Of a stretch of 64,000 nucleotides of DNA, positions 53,646-61,630 are shown in pieces. Source of the stretch: Marisediminitalea lipolytica. GTDB taxonomy: Bacteria; Pseudomonadota; Gammaproteobacteria; Enterobacterales; Alteromonadaceae. The stretch lies in contig NZ_MJIC01000015.1 of assembly GCF_001758465.1 (NCBI RefSeq), positions 372,001-436,000 of the forward strand, read 5' to 3'. The translations under genes and the position numbers were made by a program. Below the pieces are notes generated by a model. That model had not been told where the DNA came from, searched no databases, and saw only the letters and a program-made list of their open reading frames with translations. Position 1 is the stretch's first letter, and every line of letters starts with the position of its first letter.

Positions 53646-55481
53646 TTACTTTTCTTCGGCGTCTTTCGTCAGTTCCTTTTCACTCTCCAGCATTTCCGCT
53701 TCAACCAGACTAATCAGTTTGCTGCCGGCGCGAGGAATTGTCTCATCTGAACTCAGCATCACATGAAGACGATTATTTTCATTCAGGTACATCAGCGGCG
53801 TTGCTTTATCGCTGTATTTTTCCAGATAGTCCTTAAAGGTAAACTCTGGTGTCAGAGGGGTTGTTTTAATTCGTGCGCCCCGACTCACTGCGCTGGCCAG
53901 GTAGCCGTAGGTTACCCCTTCGCCAAATAGCGATAGTTTTTTAGCATAGTCTTTTGACACCTGATGGCTGGGCCGGGTAGCCAGTTCATTGTTGGTTAAG
54001 CCCCACACCTTGTCTTTACCCAGCGTGTACTCAAAGTGATAACCAATCATAGGATTAAGCTGCTTATATGGCGATAGCAGTAACACAGTGCCAACGGTGT
54101 TGAGGTCCAGGTGAATTGCCGCGTGTTCAGACATAGGGTTACCAAAATAAACCGGAATGTCCTGCATTCTTGCTTCTTTTATTGCATCCCAGTTGGTGTC
54201 TGCCACCCTGACCGGAATTTTATGCTTGATCAATTCCTTGGCGAGCATGCGGCTGAACTGACTGGCACCGAACAGTAAAAAGCCGTTAGGGACAGGCGCC
54301 CGGACTTTCAATAAAGCGGCTACCGGTTTAGCGGTCAGCCCCTGCAAAACTACCGTGGTTATGATAACCAGAAATACCAAGGGCACGATTATCTCTGCCT
54401 GAGCATATCCCAGCGCTTCCAGTTTTAACGAAAACAGCGCTGACACGGCGGCTGCCACTATACCTCGCGGCGCAAGCCAGCTAAGTAACGCGAGCTCCCT
54501 GAGGTTGAGTCCGGTACCGATGGAAGAGATAAATACCGCCAGTGGTCGTGCAATAAAGATAATCGAAACCAACACAATAGCTGCGCCCCAGCCAACGTCG
54601 GCAACTGCGTTCAGGTCGAGTCGGGTAGCGAGTAAAATAAATAAACCCGAAATAAGCAGTACACTTAAAGTTTCTTTAAACTCCAGAATATCCTCAACGT
54701 CTACATCGCGCATATTTGCCATCATCACGCCAATAACGGTAACGGTAAGTAAGCCGGATTCGTGGGCAAAATAGTTGGAGCCGGCAAAGGCAGCCAGAAT
54801 AATGGTTAACACGGCGGTATTGCGCAGGTAATGAGGGACCAGATGGTTGCGCAGCGTCACCCCTAAAAAATAGCCAATGGCAACGCCAAGCCCAAGACCC
54901 AGCCCCAGGGTTTTACCAAACGCCACCAGGGTGTGAGAGACCGCGCTCTGCGACGAGATGATGTATTCATACACCAGCACTGCCAGCAAAGCACCAATCG
55001 GATCGATGATGATACCTTCCCAGCGTAAAATATTACCCAGATTGGTTTGTGGCCGAACTGTGCGAAGCATGGGTACTATTACCGTAGGGCCGGTCACTGT
55101 AACAATGGCACCAAACAAAAACGAAAGCTGCCAGCTGACATCCAGCACAAAGTGAGTCACCGATGCTGCTATCACCCAGGTAACCAGCACGCCTACGCTA
55201 CACAAATTACGCACCATGTTGCCATGGCCGGCAATGTCGCTGTACCTGAGGGTCAGAGCACCTTCAAACAGAATGATAGCCACGGACAAGGACACAACCG
55301 GAAATAGCAAATCGCCAAATAAAGTATCAGCATCAAGTAGCTGGAATACCGGTCCTACCAGAATACCAACCACCAATAAGGGTAAAATGGCAGGCAAACG
55401 GATTTTATGGGCAAAATACTGGCATGCTATAGACAGCAAACCAACGGAAACCAAAGCAATGGTTGGGTCTGACACTATCAT
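53646..55481 (-). CDS. Monovalent cation:proton antiporter (CPA family) with NAD-binding regulatory domain
   Basis: A 611-residue transporter. Residues 1-390 form 12-13 membrane segments of the Na+/H+ exchanger domain (RLPAILPLLVVGILVGP, FEGALTLRYSDI, LRWEGIIIDPIGALLAVLVYE with the ion-site Asp, WLAPRGIVAAAVSALFSL). A TrkA-N Rossmann domain follows (FLLFGASQFSRMLAKELIKH, about 405), then a C-terminal region of about 100 residues ending in a lysine/glutamate-rich tail. The DP rather than DD motif suggests CPA1-like electroneutral exchange of Na+ or K+ for H+. AAGGA precedes the ATG. Confidence 0.9.
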   Translation of the reverse strand: MIVSDPTIALVSVGLLSIACQYFAHKIRLPAILPLLVVGILVGPVFQLLDADTLFGDLLFPVVSLSVAIILFEGALTLRYSDIAGHGNMVRNLCSVGVLVTWVIAASVTHFVLDVSWQLSFLFGAIVTVTGPTVIVPMLRTVRPQTNLGNILRWEGIIIDPIGALLAVLVYEYIISSQSAVSHTLVAFGKTLGLGLGLGVAIGYFLGVTLRNHLVPHYLRNTAVLTIILAAFAGSNYFAHESGLLTVTVIGVMMANMRDVDVEDILEFKETLSVLLISGLFILLATRLDLNAVADVGWGAAIVLVSIIFIARPLAVFISSIGTGLNLRELALLSWLAPRGIVAAAVSALFSLKLEALGYAQAEIIVPLVFLVIITTVVLQGLTAKPVAALLKVRAPVPNGFLLFGASQFSRMLAKELIKHKIPVRVADTNWDAIKEARMQDIPVYFGNPMSEHAAIHLDLNTVGTVLLLSPYKQLNPMIGYHFEYTLGKDKVWGLTNNELATRPSHQVSKDYAKKLSLFGEGVTYGYLASAVSRGARIKTTPLTPEFTFKDYLEKYSDKATPLMYLNENNRLHVMLSSDETIPRAGSKLISLVEAEMLESEKELTKDAEEK

Positions 55482-55740
55482 AATCCTTTTAGTCTGACTG
55501 ACAGGCAGTGCGTTTATACTTATTTTTTATAAACAGATTTATACAGCAAAAACACAGTATGTGTTCATTTTAATCAGTAATCCCATCGCCGGTTGGTCAC
55601 TGGAGTTGTCAGGCTTTTTTACAATTTGCAAAAAATGATCAAATTGCCGGACACTAACCATATGATCTAATGCAGTTTTTCTTAGTGGAATAAATATTGC
55701 ATTTTTCCTTTTAGAACAACGCAGTAAGATGGTTTCGGTT

Positions 55741-56538
55741 ATGAAAAAACAACTCAATAAATCATGGACGGCGCTTTTAAATACATTGCTGTTAGGCTTT
55801 GGTTTGTTCACGTTTACCGCTTCGGTTAATGCCTCCATCATTAAGACCGACATTGTTATGCTGGTTGATGAAAGCGGCTCAATGGAAGCTGTCCACAATA
55901 ACCTGATCGACAGCATTGGTACCTTTGCCGGGCTATTACAAAGCGGCGGCCTTGATGCCCGTTTTGCGCTTATCGGTTTTGGCTTTGCCGGCGATAAATT
56001 GCGTCTGCTGTCACCCCTTATCGAATTAGCTGATTTCAGTGCACCGCTCGGTCTGCTGGAGGCGTGGGGTTCCACCGAAAAGATTTACGATGCGACTGCT
56101 TTTGCGCTGGAAGCGCATCCGGATGAAACCGAAGAGCTTGATTATCGCGACGATGCGGTGAAAAACCTTATCGTGTTTGCCGATGAGTCGAGTAACAATG
56201 ATGTGCATTTTGACGCGGCAGACATAGACGGGCTGCTTAAACAAAACTCCGCACTATTTAACGTAGTGCTCGGCGGTAACTTTGCTGAACTGGAAACGTT
56301 AGCTAAAAACAACGGCGGTAACAGCTTTGACCTTAATCTGCTTAATTCGCCAGACGCAGGCGTGGTAGCTGATTTTGTGGCTGATTTTGCCGCAGTTAAA
56401 ATTCAGGAAACCATCGACTTTTGCGATGAAAACCCGGGTCATCCGGCCTGTAGTGGTGGCCAGCCAGTACCAGCACCTGCGGGTATTTTATTGTTTTCTT
56501 TAGGTTTGTTGCTAGTTTCACGACGCCAATTCAGATAA
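55741..56538 (+). CDS. Exported von Willebrand A domain protein with PEP-CTERM-like sorting signal
   Basis: A 265-residue exported protein: signal peptide (MKKQLNKSWTALL... to NASI, about 33), then a VWA domain with the metal-ion site DESGSM (about 43) and a matching VFADESS strand, suggesting protein adhesion. Two cysteines precede the C-terminus, which reads PVPAPAGILLFSLGLLLVSRRQ: a Pro-x-Pro box, a hydrophobic helix and an Arg pair, as in PEP-CTERM variants of Alteromonadales. It would be sorted by an exosortase not present in the window. A start four codons upstream (55729) is possible. Confidence 0.85.
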   Translation: MKKQLNKSWTALLNTLLLGFGLFTFTASVNASIIKTDIVMLVDESGSMEAVHNNLIDSIGTFAGLLQSGGLDARFALIGFGFAGDKLRLLSPLIELADFSAPLGLLEAWGSTEKIYDATAFALEAHPDETEELDYRDDAVKNLIVFADESSNNDVHFDAADIDGLLKQNSALFNVVLGGNFAELETLAKNNGGNSFDLNLLNSPDAGVVADFVADFAAVKIQETIDFCDENPGHPACSGGQPVPAPAGILLFSLGLLLVSRRQFR

Positions 56539-56629
56539 TCTATGCTGGCTGCGTAGTCGCGCTGGTCAGGCGATAGTCTGGCCTGTTGCGGCTATAGATA
56601 ATTAAAACCTTAAATAAAGCCTTATCACT

Positions 56630-57562
56630 ATGATTGATTTTTTTGTTCCGGCTACCAGTGCGGTTAACCGGAAAATGCATTTATGTTTACAGGGATTGAA
56701 ACAGACAGTCAGAGTTGTCAGTCAGTCGGTGATAGTGGGCTTGTGCATGTTACCAGCAGCATGCAGTACCACGGGTAGCTCAGAATCCGCCAAAATTGAG
56801 GTGGTCGAAACGCAACTGCTCAGTCAGGACCTGGTAGAAACTTCCGGTTTGTTTTGCGAAAACATGCAGACCTACACTATCAATGATTCCGGTAACAGCC
56901 CCACGTTATTCACCCTTGATGCCAGTGGCACCGTTATCGATAGTCAGCAAGTTGCTAAGAAAAATAGCGACTGGGAAGCGGTTACCGCTGATAGTGAGTA
57001 CTTCTATATCGGGGATTTTGGTAACAATGGCGGTAAGCGCACTAATCTGAGTATAGTAAAAGTGAGTCGTACCAATCCGGAACAGTATGAGCGGTTAAGC
57101 ATTAGCTACGAAGGTTACGATGTGCGTAAAAACGAATACTACGCTCACGATTACGATGCAGAAGCGATGGTCGCTCACGGGTCACATCTGATTTTATTTT
57201 CCAAAAGCTGGTTAACGCGGAAATTAAAGATTTATTTTGTTGATAAGAGTGCCAAAGAGCAGGTGTTATCAGCAAAATTTGAAGTATCAGGTATTCCCGG
57301 CGTAATAACCGGAGCCGACTGGGACAGCTATAACAAGCGCTTTATCGTAGTGGGTTACTCCAGCAATGCTCTGGGTATTTTTAAACCTTTTATTGCTACC
57401 CTGTCTGAGCAGTTTGAACTGCTTGAAACCTACAAGCTGGATGGTTTTGCTCAGGTCGAAGGGCTTTGTGTTATGGGCGATAACGATATCTGGCTGACGC
57501 AGGAAAACTCGCCGTTTAGTGCGGCTAAATTATTTAAAATTAAGTTGCCGTCAGGCCTCTGA
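56630..57562 (+). CDS. Lipoprotein with probable beta-propeller domain, unknown function
   Basis: A 310-residue exported protein with a lipobox LPAAC (Cys about residue 45); the long N-terminus suggests that the true start may be the ATG at 56675, 15 codons later. The mature part has repeated strand-like motifs (TLDASGTVIDSQQV, YFYIGDFGNNGG, LSIVKVSR, GVITGADWDSYNKRFIVVGY, QVEGLCVMGDNDIWLTQEN) that suggest a six-bladed propeller related to esterase-like/SdiA-regulated proteins. The Shine-Dalgarno is poor for both starts. It ends at a strong bidirectional terminator. Confidence 0.75.
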   Translation: MIDFFVPATSAVNRKMHLCLQGLKQTVRVVSQSVIVGLCMLPAACSTTGSSESAKIEVVETQLLSQDLVETSGLFCENMQTYTINDSGNSPTLFTLDASGTVIDSQQVAKKNSDWEAVTADSEYFYIGDFGNNGGKRTNLSIVKVSRTNPEQYERLSISYEGYDVRKNEYYAHDYDAEAMVAHGSHLILFSKSWLTRKLKIYFVDKSAKEQVLSAKFEVSGIPGVITGADWDSYNKRFIVVGYSSNALGIFKPFIATLSEQFELLETYKLDGFAQVEGLCVMGDNDIWLTQENSPFSAAKLFKIKLPSGL

Positions 57563-57579
57563 TTTTTTTGCAAGTAAAC

Positions 57580-57623
57580 AAAAAGGCCGGCCCATGGGAT
57601 TACTCCCCGGGCCGGCCTTTTTT
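57580..57623. terminator. Bidirectional terminator between lipoprotein and M3 peptidase genes
   Basis: A 14-bp perfect stem (AAAAAGGCCGGCCC with GGGCCGGCCTTTTT) with a 15-base loop; T-runs occur on both strands. It serves both convergent genes. Confidence 0.92.
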
Positions 57624-57640
57624 AAACCGATGACGCCGGT

Positions 57641-59815
57641 TTATTGTTTTTCTGAGGTTACCGGAAAACCACGAGCGCGCATCAGTGCCTCGACATTGGC
57701 ATCGCGGCCACGGAATAAGCGATAGGCCTCAGCAGGATCCATAGCGTTTCGTACTGAGAACAGGTAGTCCACCAGTTTTTTCGATACGTCTTTGTCGTAA
57801 AATCCGCCCGGTGCTTCTTCAAATGCTTCGGCAGCGTCTGCGGTGAGTACTTCAGCCCACATATAACCGTAGTAGCCAGCGGAATACCCTTCACCTGAGA
57901 ACACGTGCCCAAAGTGCGGCGTGCGGTGACGCATCACGATTTCTTCTGGCATTCCCAGCGCTTTCAGCTGTTCACGTTCAAAGCTGTCAGGGTCTATGGT
58001 GGCAGGATCAGTGGTATGGTAGAGCAGATCCATTATCGCTGACGCCATGTACTCTGTGGTCTTGAAGCCTTCGTTAAAGGTTGACGCTTTGTTTATTTTG
58101 GCTATCAGGCTGGCGGGAATTGGCTCTCCGGTCTGATAATGTACCAGAAACTGATTAACCACTTCATCGGTGGTCAGCCAACGCTCCAATAGTTGCGACT
58201 GAAACTCGGTGTAATCGCGCACACCAGAATGAGATGTAGGGTATTTCACCTGGGCCGATAAGAAATGCAGTGCATGACCGAATTCATGGAAATAGGTTTC
58301 TGCATCATCCCAGGAAATCAGCGTTGGTTCACCCTCAGGTCCTTTTACAAAGTTAGAGTTGTTGGATGACAACACCGTTTTATCGCCATCAAAGGTGGTA
58401 TGGCTACGATAGGTTGTTGCCCAGGCACCGGAGCGTTTGCCTTTGCGGGCAAAAGGATCGAGATACCACAGACCAATCAGTTCGCCAGAATCCTTGTCCG
58501 ACACTTCCCATACTTTCACATCCGGGTGAAATACGGGTACTGAGCCTGCCGGTACCGGTTTAAAATCAAAGTTAAACAAACGGCCCGCAACATAGAACAT
58601 GGCTTCGCGCAGTTTATCCAGCTGCAGATATTGTTTAACTTCGTTTGAGTCTAAATCGTATTTTGCAATACGCACTTTTTCGGCGTAGAAACGATAGTCC
58701 CATGGCGCAATGGTAATGTTGGCCCCTTCCTTATCTGCAATGGCCTGCATATCAGCCACTTCTTCCTCTACCCTGGCAAGGGCCGCCGGCCAGACTTTCA
58801 TCATCAGCGCCATGGCGTTGTCCGGGTTTTTAGCCATGCGATCTTCAAGTCGCCACTGTGCGTAGTTGTCGTAACCTAACAGCTTTATACGTTGGTGACG
58901 CAGCGTAAGAATTTGCTTGATGATATCGTTGTTATCAAACTCGTCGCCGTTATCGCCACGGTCGTAATAGGTGCGCCATACTTTTTCACGTAAATCCCGT
59001 TGGGTCGAATAGGTCAGAAAGGGATCCATCGACGAACGGGTGTTGGTAATGGCATACATGCCTTCTTTGCCGCGCTCTGCTGCGGCTGCAGCTGACGCTT
59101 TTACAAAACTTTCGGGTAAGCCATCGAGCTGTTCGGCCGTGATGTAGGTAACATAGTTTTCTTCGTCAGCCAGCACGTTGTTAGAAAACTGCGTATACAG
59201 GCCAGCCAGTTCCTTGTTGATTTCGGCGTAGCGTGCTTTTGCTTCACCTTCCAGCGTGGCACCGTTACGGGCAAAGTTATTGTAAATAAGCCAGGTGATG
59301 CGCTGTTCTTCACCGGCTAAGGTCGCGAGTTCCGGGCTTTCATAAACTGCTTTGATGCGTTCAAAAAGTTTCGTGTTCTGACTGATTTCAGAGCGATAGG
59401 CTGAGAGCTTCGGCGATAGCTCGCGCTGAATTTCACGAAATTCTGCACTCGATACATTGGATCTCCAGATGCCATAGTAGGTAAATACCCGACCGATAGT
59501 GTCGCCGGCCTTTTCCATGGCAACGATAGTGTTTGCAAAGGTCGGTGCGTCGGGATTATTGGCAATGGCATCAATTTCCGCGAGGTGCTCTGCCATGGCA
59601 GTTTCCATTGCCGGGGCCAGGTCGCTCAGCCGCATATCTTCAAATGCCGGTACACCGCCATAGGGGCCTGTAAACGGCTGCAGAAGGACATTTTCTGTGG
59701 CTGCCGCTGGTGCCGTTACCCTGGTTGAATCGTTATCCGGTGCGGGGGCATCAGCGCAACCGGCCAGAGCCAGAACCACAGCTGCTGCGGTGAGCGTCTT
59801 TGTCAGTTTAAACAT
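57641..59815 (-). CDS. M3 family metallopeptidase (peptidyl-dipeptidase Dcp-like) lipoprotein
   Basis: A 724-residue zinc peptidase. The lipobox LAGC (Cys20) makes it a lipoprotein, unlike E. coli Dcp. The catalytic site FHEFGHALH (about residue 510) and a downstream glutamate complete the M3 zinc site; YMWAEVLTADAAEAF near the C-terminus is typical of Dcp/OpdA. It trims dipeptides or oligopeptides in the envelope. AGGAA precedes the ATG. It forms a possible unit with purU upstream, 84 bp apart, though a functional link is not evident. Confidence 0.93.
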   Translation of the reverse strand: MFKLTKTLTAAAVVLALAGCADAPAPDNDSTRVTAPAAATENVLLQPFTGPYGGVPAFEDMRLSDLAPAMETAMAEHLAEIDAIANNPDAPTFANTIVAMEKAGDTIGRVFTYYGIWRSNVSSAEFREIQRELSPKLSAYRSEISQNTKLFERIKAVYESPELATLAGEEQRITWLIYNNFARNGATLEGEAKARYAEINKELAGLYTQFSNNVLADEENYVTYITAEQLDGLPESFVKASAAAAAERGKEGMYAITNTRSSMDPFLTYSTQRDLREKVWRTYYDRGDNGDEFDNNDIIKQILTLRHQRIKLLGYDNYAQWRLEDRMAKNPDNAMALMMKVWPAALARVEEEVADMQAIADKEGANITIAPWDYRFYAEKVRIAKYDLDSNEVKQYLQLDKLREAMFYVAGRLFNFDFKPVPAGSVPVFHPDVKVWEVSDKDSGELIGLWYLDPFARKGKRSGAWATTYRSHTTFDGDKTVLSSNNSNFVKGPEGEPTLISWDDAETYFHEFGHALHFLSAQVKYPTSHSGVRDYTEFQSQLLERWLTTDEVVNQFLVHYQTGEPIPASLIAKINKASTFNEGFKTTEYMASAIMDLLYHTTDPATIDPDSFEREQLKALGMPEEIVMRHRTPHFGHVFSGEGYSAGYYGYMWAEVLTADAAEAFEEAPGGFYDKDVSKKLVDYLFSVRNAMDPAEAYRLFRGRDANVEALMRARGFPVTSEKQ

Positions 59816-59899
59816 GATTTTTCCTGTCGATTGTTGTTGTATATATTGGGTGGCAGTCTGAAGGCGCTGGTAACCTGAATTACCAGCGGGCTGAATGGA

Positions 59900-60754
59900 T
59901 CAGGCGAATACCACGGTTTTATTATGATGAATAATAACTCTGTCTTCGAGGTGGCAACGTACGCCCGTTGCCAGGGCATTTACTTCGCAGTCTTTACCTT
60001 TACGAACCATATCTGCCACGGTGTCACTGTGGCTGATACGTTTAACGACCTGCTCGATAATCGGGCCTTCGTCGAGATCTTTTGTAACATAGTGGCAGGT
60101 AGCCCCAATCAGTTTTACGCCACGGTCGTAGGCTTGCTGATAAGGCTTGGCACCGGCAAAAGAAGGTAAAAAGCTGTGATGAATGTTAATCGCACGGCCG
60201 GCGAGCTTACTGCACAGGCTATCGGGTAAAATCTGCATAAAGCGCGCAAGCACCGTGAGGTCGATTGCATATTCATCAAGCAACACTTCGATCTGCTTAA
60301 ACGCGTTTTCCTTACCCAATGTTTTAAAATCTACCCAGTGAAACGGTACCTTGTACCAGTCGGCAAACTGCTTCATTTGTGGGTGGTTGCCAATAATGCA
60401 GGGAATATCACAAGGCAATTCCCCCGTGTGCCAACGGTGCAGTAAATCAACCAGGCAATGGGAGTCAACGCTGGTTAGCAACGCTACCCGTTGGCGTTTG
60501 GAGGAGTCGGTTACCTTCCATTGCATTTGAAATTCGTTAGCCAGCGGCGTGAATTCTTCTATAAAGCGGTCGTAAGACAGGGTCAGCGAATCGGTGCTGA
60601 TTTCGTGACGCATGTAAAAACGCCCGGTCTGTACGTCGGTATGGTGGCTTGCTTCCAGAATTGACGCGCCGTGGTCGGCAAGAAACTGTGAAACGCCGGC
60701 AACCAGGCCAACCTGGTCCGGGCAATCAATAATAAGTCTGAAGGTTTGGTGCAT
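59900..60754 (-). CDS. purU: Formyltetrahydrofolate deformylase PurU
   Basis: A 284-residue enzyme that hydrolyses 10-formyl-THF to formate and THF, balancing one-carbon pools. The N-terminal ACT domain (LIIDCPDQVGLVAGVSQFL, residues 8-26) is the regulatory part. The formyltransferase-fold domain has the catalytic set: Asn and His in INIHHSFLPSF, and Asp in YVTKDLDEGPII (about 225). Length matches E. coli PurU (280). Confidence 0.96.
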   Translation of the reverse strand: MHQTFRLIIDCPDQVGLVAGVSQFLADHGASILEASHHTDVQTGRFYMRHEISTDSLTLSYDRFIEEFTPLANEFQMQWKVTDSSKRQRVALLTSVDSHCLVDLLHRWHTGELPCDIPCIIGNHPQMKQFADWYKVPFHWVDFKTLGKENAFKQIEVLLDEYAIDLTVLARFMQILPDSLCSKLAGRAINIHHSFLPSFAGAKPYQQAYDRGVKLIGATCHYVTKDLDEGPIIEQVVKRISHSDTVADMVRKGKDCEVNALATGVRCHLEDRVIIHHNKTVVFA

Positions 60755-60823
60755 GTTACTGGTGTTCTCTAAAGTGATGTGTCTTTGTACCGAGCAGGAA
60801 CCCTGCTGTAAAGGGGCAATTGA

Positions 60824-61423
60824 TCATAAATTACCACGCAGCAGGCGCTCTCTGACCGAATTGTCCGCCCTTAACTTCCAGCTTTGACGGATTGGATAGG
60901 TCACGCCGGATTTTGTAGAGACGGATTCGAATAAATGAAACTGATTAAACTGGCATTGCTGCGCAGGCAAAAATAACGGCGGTGGAAAATCCTCCTTCAC
61001 GTTACGGATAAGGGTGACATGTGGTTGATAGTCACGTCTCTCCACCGCGATATCAGCTCGCCGGGCCGCACTTTCTGTAGCACTGGCCAGCTGTTGCAGA
61101 GGCTCGGGTACAATGGTGGGCGCGGCATAAAAAATTTTGGGGCCGGACCAGTAACCCGTTGAGTCAAGCTCAAGTGAAAAGGGGCGGACTGCTATGTCGT
61201 CTAAACACTGGCTAATCGACTCTAACTGACGAGCGGTAATTGAACCTAAAAAACAAAGGGTAATATGAAAATTGGCGACCGGCACCGGTCTGGCCTGACG
61301 AACGGGGGCTTTGCTATTGCCGGGCTGTTTTACACGAGGCAATTCTGGCAGGCTTTTTTCCCGCCAACTTTCCAGCCCCAGTTTTTCAGCCGGGGCCAAA
61401 TCCAGTCCAATAAAATAACGCAT
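60824..61423 (-). CDS. thpR: RNA 2',3'-cyclic phosphodiesterase (ThpR/LigT, 2H family)
   Basis: A 199-residue 2H phosphoesterase. Both HxTx motifs are present: FHITLCFLG (about residue 54) and PHVTLIRN (about 133). It opens 2',3'-cyclic phosphates, and its E. coli homologue was named for 2'-5' RNA ligase activity. It starts MRYFIGLDLAPAEK. It is divergent from hrpB, another RNA-related gene, with a 207-bp gap. Confidence 0.93.
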   Translation of the reverse strand: MRYFIGLDLAPAEKLGLESWREKSLPELPRVKQPGNSKAPVRQARPVPVANFHITLCFLGSITARQLESISQCLDDIAVRPFSLELDSTGYWSGPKIFYAAPTIVPEPLQQLASATESAARRADIAVERRDYQPHVTLIRNVKEDFPPPLFLPAQQCQFNQFHLFESVSTKSGVTYPIRQSWKLRADNSVRERLLRGNL

Positions 61424-61630
61424 CTTATGCCAGAGCCTGATAATCTTAAGTCATGTTTTGTCATTGCTATGTTGGCACCTTAACTGAAGCATAACAAGGC
61501 TCCTTATCCCTGCTTACTGCATATAAAGCAAATTGGTTTACGGGTAAGGCTCTGATTCGTTGCCGACTAGCCGAACTAACCCGATTTTTATAAAGAACAA
61601 TTATTCTTTACTTTAATAGTTTGTATTTTC

